64,000 bases of DNA, from assembly GCF_014873495.1 (NCBI RefSeq), contig NZ_JADBGF010000001.1, forward strand, positions 2,418,001-2,482,000. Direction: 5' to 3'. Position numbers and translations under genes: made by a program. The notes beneath the pieces are model-generated. The model ran no database searches and had not been told where the DNA came from. It worked only from the letters and a program-made list of their open reading frames with translations. This DNA comes from Streptomyces stelliscabiei. Its GTDB lineage: Bacteria > Actinomycetota > Actinomycetes > Streptomycetales > Streptomycetaceae. Below are positions 59,101 to 64,000 of the stretch, one piece after another (within the stretch, counting starts at the first letter, position 1; each line of letters begins with the position of its first letter).

Positions 59101-59111
59101 CACCCCTCCAT
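53190..59111 (-). CDS. Giant multidomain P-loop NTPase protein, probable conflict-system component
   Basis: A 1973-residue protein of unknown function. Order: an uncharacterised N-terminal region (~1-150); coiled coil (~190-335); an acidic, repetitive linker (~340-520) with DAGETDAG-type units; a long helical region (~520-1130); a domain of unknown type before the ATPase (~1170-1290). The NTPase core has Walker A GGRQLGKSALL (~1298-1308), Walker B LLILADEADAFL (~1385) and sensor KVVFAGLHQV. A winged-helix region follows (~1520-1640). From ~1690, VTLIGVTESYRPP, YVLVADLSGL, SVFLLGDAL and RVTGGWAPWVEL read like a second NTPase with its phosphate-binding loop lost. The pattern resembles STAND-type immune ATPases. 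The true start is uncertain; the first ~40 residues look poor and later GTG codons are possible. Confidence 0.75.
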   Translation of the reverse strand: MEGWGLEFRTWSLSLDDVRMRRLLTRHACLRQRRCVHGKTAGAVQPVTRQEAQSARVWLTRARESQMTGTARCALVTAARALRTEYGFPEEVVAEPSEDQLVTMLTVLDPEFAHCVVLGLSNPVLKNLPAAALVTRRPQVYFRAADSEPPPDARDIGPALRVPAPPAESDQKAEAATMTSPEQQDSRIPDDGQLRGLRDSAAQLHSHGAELARALRETAQLMSEGRDLSAQAWTADAVADWRRQRTLLAGSVAEVGGTWGSDSGHEELEAEFDRLQAEASQARERRLDELRQREAQLQTMVAVSDAAVAAHLEQALQQLVAQIADLESGRGEEKAPVAEPADGEAELRPVTEPGPSADAVLMTAPSQIAAVDGHGVPAAESGAAPSDEAAAEEPDALGPDEVTVAGETDAGGIDAGETDAGVTVAEETDTGLTDASLTVAVEPTATPEAVPQVPAAAGTAVPSSPDTTAEDTSPQPPAAPEDGPSTAADAAPPGPQTADVPWPAGMDHADWDPAAPWETSQDSPVARLIGAGQLPHAYWMTAASQEPEPRAQALAFAAAAFGCVGSDEATQVQIDHDITPERVAEDREAAIVATVAALRAGLTAGWPHVLVSDFATPSGLSEPWQQLLTVLVTAVRDCRTFVPGAIGDLADPGDTVTLGDLGEEARVLLEDLPRRKIKYQRASRVLQYLTGPSGAPHKALKAVVEWARGGDAAPLAVLSENMRRPEYVDRLIEEADSRFRTPKQSKEAIHSGALRQLHAAVRSVSELLTKADAVASAIRSRGAAHGSDLPQLATAINQLESYGPPPGVGGAALGLLRDWLVGQYVADTWAPAERTPSHHAPSADCLLLAPDLPRDIEGRPDLADPRTPRAMAALLAPASPDAALSTYVGTGDLHLAKGLIAWVERNPSLLASLPEDWADEATRRCREAEKGWRDRTAEYHRRAAGHLAQIRTLNLMAPDVERDLTGRLQEFADGDEAGRYRYAREQLARLVRELAGLVKDSTGRLRQDLERLRLDPERVLTENDHDRIRALIDEGDTVTAQEFLALANGGHSLPDRPEHDATELVEFVSGLTGPGMPRPGGEGVHASWWVHNYDSGERLTAAAEQALESWQALCTKKGRSSEWQQHIPRVLRLLGLEPAGQLHSDRPGQGVRRLKVRATVAEDAGYVAALGSRATSYTILLVWEEQRAGGPLTHLEDADVDANIVLYLHPLGLAGRQALVEAASGRAQQALVIDPAVFGWMVARAPRSFRSLQRITLPWTSFNPYTPFVAGLVPPEVFYGRDDELREVMDPNGGLFLYGGRQLGKSALLQRVAELFPSRSEANVAVYLDLLKAEIGQAEPPEQIWSLLAEGLKRRGVFDAKMSERGGPDVVAKRIRDWLDADESRRLLILADEADAFLTADSRRVFRSGGESTFQNVKRFQQLMEQTNRRLKVVFAGLHQVQRFGDLSNVSTAHGGPDVLVGPLKPHAAVRLVTEPMAALGFVFDRPELVWRILAITNYQANLVQIFCSELIRTLQGRAHPEPERPMRITEEDVQGVAASETVRRRLAERLRFTINLEDRYRVLTLVIALRSLADKYRGDYTAEQLLDLAREAWPQGFDGLGVKRVEIYLTEMVGLGLLVQLGDRSRFAVRSPNVVNMLGTREELELELKETEFSLPYDYDPRAARRLLGRDPKDRIQRYSPLTEGQLHEAAQPGVTLIGVTESYRPPLMIRAAEAFAEARGVEVRKVKAPDDLRVALRDAARLRRNYVLVADLSGLGKQELATAVHLCAEHAGPAADVRVRSAVRKPTGNRSVFLLGDALATGALADEAREGTRLPVRFLHPERWTVDSLRAWPECPFVSRTERRSLIRVTGGWAPWVELAITEVSVNGATLHSSLDAVRHAIGKPGNLAAHWKQTGLDTRDEQLLGMWTSYVDEGQGVPLDDVAAAIERPLEEAGLWLGRLDLLGVLDSLPGGHAVDAVTFRAARARTAGG
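57826..57912 (-). repeat. Tandem in-frame repeats in the giant NTPase linker
   Basis: Short near-identical units encode the DAGETDAG/GIDAGETDAG/TVAEETD stretch in the acidic linker. The DNA units repeat GTCGGTCTCC(T/C)CGGCGACGG on the plus strand with small changes. Confidence 0.75.
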
Positions 59112-59315
59112 GCCCAGATATTGCCATGAGGACCTGACAGTCCGTGAGGCAACCGCGCATCAGATATGACTGACGCGCGCCAGGGGGCGCGGGATCACCG
59201 GCCGATCGGGAAACAGACGCGGTCATCCGTCGACGTGGCGCATCATTGCACTTCGGTGCGCCCGCTTCGGCGACGGCGTGCCTGCCCAAGGGGGTCGAAG
59301 AGGAGGAGGGCCATC

Positions 59316-60839
59316 GTGCCCCATGAGATTGACGCGACGTTTCTCGCACTGCCCCTGCGCGCCCTCGCCGACGCCGCGCTCGCCCGCGCACGTGCCCTCG
59401 GCGCCGATCACGCGGACTTCCGGTTCGAGCGGGTGCGCAGCGCGTCCTGGCGGCTGCGGGACGCGAAGCCGGCCGGGTCGTCGGACACCACGGACCTCGG
59501 GTACGCGGTGCGGGTGGTGCACGGCGGGACCTGGGGGTTCGCCTCCGGGGTGGATCTGACGATGGACGCCGCCGCCAAGGTCGCCTCGCAGGCCGTGGCG
59601 ATGGCCAAGCTGTCCGCGCAGGTCATCAAGGCCGCCGGGTCGGACGAGCGGGTCGAGCTGGCGGACGAGCCCGTGCACGCGGAGAAGACCTGGATCTCGT
59701 CGTACGGGATCGACCCCTTCACCGTCCCGGACGAGGAGAAGACCGCGCTGCTCACCGAGTGGAGCACGCGACTGCTGGCGGCCGACGGGATCAACCATGT
59801 GGACGCCTCGCTGCTCACCGTGCACGAGAACAAGTTCTACGCCGACACCGCCGGGACGGTGAGCACCCAGCAGCGCGTACGGCTGCACCCGTCGCTGACG
59901 GCCGTGTCGGTCGACGAGTCCAGCGGTGAGTTCGACTCGATGCGGACGCTGGCGCCGCCCGTCGGGCGCGGCTGGGAGTACCTGACGGGCACCGGCTGGG
60001 ACTGGGACGACGAGCTGGCCCGGATCCCGGAACTGCTCGCCGAGAAGATGCGGGCGCCGAGCGTCGAGTCGGGCGTCTACGACCTGGTGGTCGACCCCTC
60101 CAACCTGTGGCTGACCATCCACGAGTCCATCGGTCACGCCACCGAGCTGGACCGCGCGCTCGGCTACGAGGCCGCGTACGCCGGCACGTCCTTCGCCACC
60201 TTCGACAGGCTCGGCAAGCTGCGCTACGGCTCCGAGCTGATGAACGTCACCGGTGACCGCACCGCCGAGCACGGCCTGGCGACCATCGGGTACGACGACG
60301 AGGGCGTGGCGGGCCAGAGCTGGGACCTGGTGAAGGACGGCACCCTCGTGGGGTACCAACTCGACCGGCGAATCGCGAAGTTGACCGGTCTCGGGCGCTC
60401 CAACGGCTGCGCGTACGCCGACTCCCCCGGACATGTGCCGGTGCAGCGCATGGCCAATGTGTCCCTGCGGCCGGACCCGGCCGGGATGTCCACCGAGGAT
60501 CTGATCGGCGGGGTCGACCGGGGAATCTACGTCGTCGGGGACCGGTCGTGGTCCATCGACATGCAGCGGTACAACTTCCAGTTCACCGGGCAGCGGTTCT
60601 TCAGGATCGAGAACGGCCGGATCACCGGTCAGCTGCGGGACGTCGCGTACCAGGCGACGACGACCGACTTCTGGGGTTCCATGGCGGCCGTCGGCGGGCC
60701 GCAGACCTACGTCCTGGGCGGTGCCTTCAACTGTGGGAAGGCCCAGCCGGGCCAGGTCGCCGCGGTCTCGCACGGCTGCCCGTCGGCCCTCTTCAAGGGA
60801 GTCAACATTCTCAACACCACGCAGGAGGCCGGTCGATGA
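59316..60839 (+). CDS. tldD: TldD metalloprotease subunit
   Basis: TldD, with TldE/PmbA, forms a heterodimeric zinc metalloprotease acting on unfolded peptides; in E. coli it matures microcin B17 and degrades CcdA. The 507-residue protein contains the active motif HESIGHATELD (residues ~269-279, HExxxH zinc site), preceded by VDPSNLWLTIHES. The later YADSPGHVPVQRMANVSLRPDPAG and C-terminal ALFKGVNILNT segments also fit the family. I chose the GTG at 59316, which has AGGAGG 9-10 nt upstream, over the longer frame. The ATGA overlap with tldE shows coupled translation. Confidence 0.95.
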   Translation: MPHEIDATFLALPLRALADAALARARALGADHADFRFERVRSASWRLRDAKPAGSSDTTDLGYAVRVVHGGTWGFASGVDLTMDAAAKVASQAVAMAKLSAQVIKAAGSDERVELADEPVHAEKTWISSYGIDPFTVPDEEKTALLTEWSTRLLAADGINHVDASLLTVHENKFYADTAGTVSTQQRVRLHPSLTAVSVDESSGEFDSMRTLAPPVGRGWEYLTGTGWDWDDELARIPELLAEKMRAPSVESGVYDLVVDPSNLWLTIHESIGHATELDRALGYEAAYAGTSFATFDRLGKLRYGSELMNVTGDRTAEHGLATIGYDDEGVAGQSWDLVKDGTLVGYQLDRRIAKLTGLGRSNGCAYADSPGHVPVQRMANVSLRPDPAGMSTEDLIGGVDRGIYVVGDRSWSIDMQRYNFQFTGQRFFRIENGRITGQLRDVAYQATTTDFWGSMAAVGGPQTYVLGGAFNCGKAQPGQVAAVSHGCPSALFKGVNILNTTQEAGR

Positions 60840-62230
60840 GCGCCCGTACCAACAAGCCGCACGAGATCGTCGAGCGGGCCCTCGCGCTGTCCCGGGCCGA
60901 CGGCTGTGTGGTGATCGCCGACGAGTACTCGACGGCGAACCTGCGGTGGGCGGGCAACGCGCTGACCACGAACGGGGTCACCCGGGGCCGGTCGGTGACC
61001 GTGGTCGCCACCGTCGACGGCAAGGAGGGCACCGCCTCGGGGGTGGTGTCGCGGTCCGCCGTCACCGCCGAGGAGCTGGAGCCGCTGGTGCGGGCGGCCG
61101 AGGCCGCCGCGCGGGGCGCCGGGCCCGCCGAGGACGCCCAGCCGCTGGTCACGGGCGTGGCGCACTCCCCCGACTTCACGGACGCGCCGGCCGAGACCTC
61201 TTCCGCCGTGTTCGCCGACTTCGCGCCGGCACTCGGGGAGTCGTTCGCCCGGGCGCGTGCGGGCGGCCGGGAGCTGTACGGCTTCGCCAACCACGAGCTG
61301 GTGTCGAGCTACCTCGGTACGTCCACGGGGCTGCGCCTGCGCCACGACCAGCCGAACGGGACGCTGGAGCTGAACGCCAAGTCCCCGGACCGCAAGCGCT
61401 CGGCCTGGGCGGGGCGCTCCACCCGGGACTTCAAGGACGTCGACCCGGCGGCCCTGGACGCCGAGCTGGCCGTACGGCTGGGCTGGGCCGAGCGGCGGGT
61501 GCCGCTGCCGGCCGGCCGGTACGAGACGCTGCTGCCGCCGACTGCCGTCTCCGACCTGCTGATCTACCAGATGTGGTCGGCGTCGGCGCGGGACGCGGCC
61601 GAGGGCCGGACGGTGTTCAGCAAGCCCGGTGGCGGCACGCGGATCGGCGAACGGCTGACCGAGCTGCCGCTGACCCTGCGCAGCGACCCGAACGAGCCGG
61701 GCCTGGAGTCCGCGCCCTTCGTGCTGGCCCACTCCTCCGGCGGCGACAGCTCGGTGTTCGACAACGGCCTGCCGCTGCGGGAGACCGCGTGGATCAGCGG
61801 GGGCGAGATCGCGAACCTGCCGACCACCCGGCACAGCGCGGGCCTGACCGGGCTGCCGGTGGTGCCCACGATCGGCAATCTGATCCTGGACGGCGGCGAG
61901 GACCGCTCCCTGGAGGAGATGGTCGCAAGCACCCGGCGCGGGCTGCTGCTGACCTGTCTGTGGTACATCCGTGAGGTCGACCCGGCGACGCTGCTGCTGA
62001 CCGGGCTGACCCGGGACGGCGTCTACCTCGTGGAGAACGGCGAGGTCACGGGTGAGGTCAACAACTTCCGGTTCAACGAGTCGCCGGTGGACCTGCTCGG
62101 CCGGGCCACCGAGGCCGGGCGCACGGAGAAGACGCTGCCGCGCGAGTGGAGCGACTACTTCACCAGGGCCGCGATGCCCGCGCTGCGGGTGCCGGATTTC
62201 AATATGAGTTCTGTCAGCCAGGGCGTATAA
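60836..62230 (+). CDS. pmbA: TldE/PmbA-type metalloprotease partner subunit
   Basis: A 464-residue partner of TldD, homologous to it but without the HExxxH zinc motif; it is needed to build the active heterodimer. Family sequences include [22 protein letters not shown] and [63 protein letters not shown]. Its ATG overlaps the tldD stop (ATGA). The tyrS gene starts 43 nt downstream, so cotranscription is possible. Confidence 0.93.
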   Translation: MSARTNKPHEIVERALALSRADGCVVIADEYSTANLRWAGNALTTNGVTRGRSVTVVATVDGKEGTASGVVSRSAVTAEELEPLVRAAEAAARGAGPAEDAQPLVTGVAHSPDFTDAPAETSSAVFADFAPALGESFARARAGGRELYGFANHELVSSYLGTSTGLRLRHDQPNGTLELNAKSPDRKRSAWAGRSTRDFKDVDPAALDAELAVRLGWAERRVPLPAGRYETLLPPTAVSDLLIYQMWSASARDAAEGRTVFSKPGGGTRIGERLTELPLTLRSDPNEPGLESAPFVLAHSSGGDSSVFDNGLPLRETAWISGGEIANLPTTRHSAGLTGLPVVPTIGNLILDGGEDRSLEEMVASTRRGLLLTCLWYIREVDPATLLLTGLTRDGVYLVENGEVTGEVNNFRFNESPVDLLGRATEAGRTEKTLPREWSDYFTRAAMPALRVPDFNMSSVSQGV

Positions 62231-62273
62231 CCTCGTACCCGATGACCAGCTCAATCAAGGAGACACGAGAACC

Positions 62274-63542
62274 GTGACGGACATCGTCGACGAGCTGAAG
62301 TGGCGGGGGCTGTTCTCCCTGTCCACCGACGAGGACGCTTTGCGCAAGGCGCTCGCGGACGGTCCCGTCACGTTCTATTGCGGTTTCGACCCGACCGCGC
62401 CGTCCCTGCACGTCGGACACCTGGTGCAGGTGCTCACCGTGCGCCGGCTCCAGCAGGCCGGGCACCGGCCGCTGGCGCTGGTCGGCGGGGCGACGGGCCT
62501 GATCGGCGACCCCCGCCCGACGGCGGAGCGCACGCTGAACGACCCGGAGACGGTCGCGGGCTGGGTCGGCAGGCTGCGTGCCCAGATCGAGCCGTTCCTC
62601 TCCTTCGAGGGTGAGAACGCGGCCGTCATGGTCAACAACCTCGACTGGACCGAGGGCCTGTCCGCCATCGAGTTCCTGCGGGACATCGGCAAGCACTTCC
62701 GCGTCAACAAGATGCTGGCGAAGGACTCCGTGGCCCGTCGGCTGCAGTCCGACCAGGGCATCAGCTACACCGAGTTCAGCTACCAGATCCTCCAGGGCAT
62801 GGACTTCCTGCAGCTCTACCGCAGGTACGGCTGCACCCTCCAGCAGGGCGGCAGCGACCAGTGGGGCAACCTCACGGCCGGTCTGGACCTGATCCACCGG
62901 CTGGAGCCCGGCGTACAGGCGCACGCGCTGGCCACTCCGCTGATGACCAAGGCGGACGGCACCAAGTTCGGCAAGACCGAGGGCGGCGCCGTCTGGCTCG
63001 ACCCTGAGATGACGACGCCGTACGCGTTCTACCAGTTCTGGCTGAACGTGGACGACCGGGACATCAGCGGGTACATGCGCATCCTGTCCTTCAAGTCCCG
63101 TGCGGAGCTGGAGGAGTTGGAGCGTCAGACGGAGGAGCGGCCGCAGGCGCGGGCCGCGCAGCGGGCGCTGGCCGAGGAGCTGACGACGCTGGTGCACGGG
63201 GCGGAGCAGACGGCCGCCGTGATCGCCGCGTCCCGTGCCCTCTTCGGTCAGGGCGAGCTGGCGGAGCTGAGCGAGAAGACGCTGGCCGCGGCGCTGTCCG
63301 AGCTGCCGCACGCGAAGGTGCCCGAGCTGGCGCCGGTCGTGGATCTCCTCGCGGAGGTCGGTCTGGTGCCGAGCAAGTCCGCGGGGCGGCGGACCGTGAA
63401 GGAGGGCGGGGCCTACGTGAACAACGTGAAGGTCACCGCCGAGGACGCCGTGCCGGCGTCCGAGGATCTCCTTCACGGGCGGTGGCTGGTGTTGCGCCGC
63501 GGGAAGAAGAACCTGGCCGCGGTCGAGGTGACCGGGGCCTAG
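62274..63542 (+). CDS. tyrS: Tyrosyl-tRNA synthetase
   Basis: TyrRS charges tRNA-Tyr with tyrosine. The 422-residue class I synthetase has the HIGH motif as HVGH (in [12 protein letters not shown], about residue 44), the KMSKS loop as KFGKT (about residue 235), and tyrosine-binding GSDQWGN and QILQGMDFL. The C-terminal S4 RNA-binding domain includes [24 protein letters not shown]. The start is GTG at 62274 with AAGGAGA upstream. The complete gene ends at 63542. Confidence 0.97.
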   Translation: MTDIVDELKWRGLFSLSTDEDALRKALADGPVTFYCGFDPTAPSLHVGHLVQVLTVRRLQQAGHRPLALVGGATGLIGDPRPTAERTLNDPETVAGWVGRLRAQIEPFLSFEGENAAVMVNNLDWTEGLSAIEFLRDIGKHFRVNKMLAKDSVARRLQSDQGISYTEFSYQILQGMDFLQLYRRYGCTLQQGGSDQWGNLTAGLDLIHRLEPGVQAHALATPLMTKADGTKFGKTEGGAVWLDPEMTTPYAFYQFWLNVDDRDISGYMRILSFKSRAELEELERQTEERPQARAAQRALAEELTTLVHGAEQTAAVIAASRALFGQGELAELSEKTLAAALSELPHAKVPELAPVVDLLAEVGLVPSKSAGRRTVKEGGAYVNNVKVTAEDAVPASEDLLHGRWLVLRRGKKNLAAVEVTGA

Positions 63543-63628
63543 CCGCCGTCGGGGCGTGGGTGCCTGGCGAGTGCCGCGCGGACGTGGTCGCTCGCGGGTT
63601 CTCGCGCCCCTTCCGGGGGTCCCTGGGC

Positions 63629-63907
63629 TCAGGTCCGCTGCTTCCGCTTGCCCAGGGTCGCCATGTAGACCATGTCGCCGAACGCCACGATGACGATCGC
63701 GGCGACCAGTTGGAAGATGTGGCGGCTCCAGTCGATCCCGGCGGTCTCCTCGACCCCGAAGCCGCGTGCGACCGCGTTGCCGATGACGGCGCCCAGCATG
63801 CCGAAGATCGTCGTCAGCCAGAGCGGGCTGTGCTGCTTGCCCGGCAGGATGGCCTTGGCCAGCAGGCCCAGGATGAATCCCACGATGATCGCCCACAACC
63901 AGCCCAT
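63629..63907 (-). CDS. GlsB/YeaQ/YmgE family small membrane protein
   Basis: A 92-residue membrane protein of the transglycosylase-associated/GlsB family. Three hydrophobic segments (WLWAIIVGFILGLLAKAILPG, TTIFGMLGAVIGNAVARGFG, IFQLVAAIVIVAFGDMVYMATLG) with the G-x-LGLLAK and GxxGAxxG motifs fit the family. These small proteins are often stress-related, with no established activity. It ends with a short basic tail (KRKQRT). A purine-rich GGAGGCA site precedes the ATG. It converges on tyrS with an 86-nt gap. Confidence 0.88.
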   Translation of the reverse strand: MGWLWAIIVGFILGLLAKAILPGKQHSPLWLTTIFGMLGAVIGNAVARGFGVEETAGIDWSRHIFQLVAAIVIVAFGDMVYMATLGKRKQRT

Positions 63908-64000
63908 GGCTGCCTCCTCGTACGGCTCGACGTGAGCAGTACGCCCAGTGTCGGCCCGCCCGCGATACGCCGCATGTCGGGCACGGCCGTACGCGCCGCG

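Noticed and set aside
53190..59111. Assigning the operon to BREX/Pgl, DISARM or Avs
   Set aside because: None of the accompanying methylase, phosphatase, helicase or protease genes is present, and the domain order does not match what I know of these systems.
51500..59315. Insertion sequence or integrase remnants flanking the two-gene NTPase/HEPN operon
   Set aside because: I saw no transposase, integrase, tRNA end or long direct repeats at its borders, so the mode of acquisition is not evident.

Overview
The window is a continuous stretch of high-GC actinobacterial chromosome, almost certainly Streptomyces. The evidence is the codon bias, GTG/TTG starts, chaplins, a streptophobe-family protein, an IdeR/DmdR-type iron box, InhA-type FabI and a 16S-23S-5S operon without spacer tRNAs. 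From memory, the gene order closely follows the S. coelicolor core around pyrG, recN, the siderophore permeases, chpE, fabG/fabI and tyrS. There is one conspicuous insertion, described below.

Layout. 1-9.3 kb: NUDIX hydrolase and pyrG (minus), then a GH15 hydrolase, a berberine-bridge-type flavoprotein and a PucR regulator (plus), then a glycosyltransferase (minus). 9.6-13.6 kb: recN, NAD kinase, tlyA and a small conserved protein, all minus and partly overlapping. 13.6-19.7 kb: an SCP2-domain protein, an iron-siderophore ABC importer (two FecCD permeases and an ATPase) behind an iron box, a HAD phosphatase and a DUF1015 protein. 19.8-28 kb: on the minus strand a complete rrn operon (16S-23S-5S) with promoter, processing stem and intrinsic terminator, followed on the same strand by a gene for a very repetitive Arg/Asp/Gly-rich protein. 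28-40 kb: alkylpurine glycosylase, Spo0M, PEBP, HNH nuclease, SPFH/NfeD pair, an ABC ATPase, two cysteine-free chaplins, a NarL-type two-component pair, SDR + QueA-like pair, and a secreted lytic-transglycosylase-like protein. 40-51.5 kb: FHA-ABC transporter, streptophobe membrane protein, serB, sixA, CynX-type MFS transporter with a divergent FadR-type regulator, fabI and fabG.

The most interesting part is 51.7-59.1 kb: a two-gene minus-strand operon placed between fabG and tldD. It encodes a giant (about 1970 residue) multidomain protein with one intact P-loop NTPase module and a second, apparently degenerate one. Three bases downstream is a 498-residue protein ending in an R-x4-H motif typical of HEPN ribonucleases. 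This looks like an uncharacterised conflict or defence system; the assignment is an inference. The window ends with tldD, tldE/pmbA, tyrS and a small GlsB/YeaQ-type membrane protein.

Other signals worth attention: seven 24-bp in-frame repeats at the start of the siderophore ATPase gene; a nested hairpin upstream of the transglycosylase gene; a shared -10-like hexamer placed only 6-10 nt before several start codons, suggesting leaderless mRNAs; and an rrn promoter whose -35 box overlaps the stop codon of the DNA glycosylase gene.
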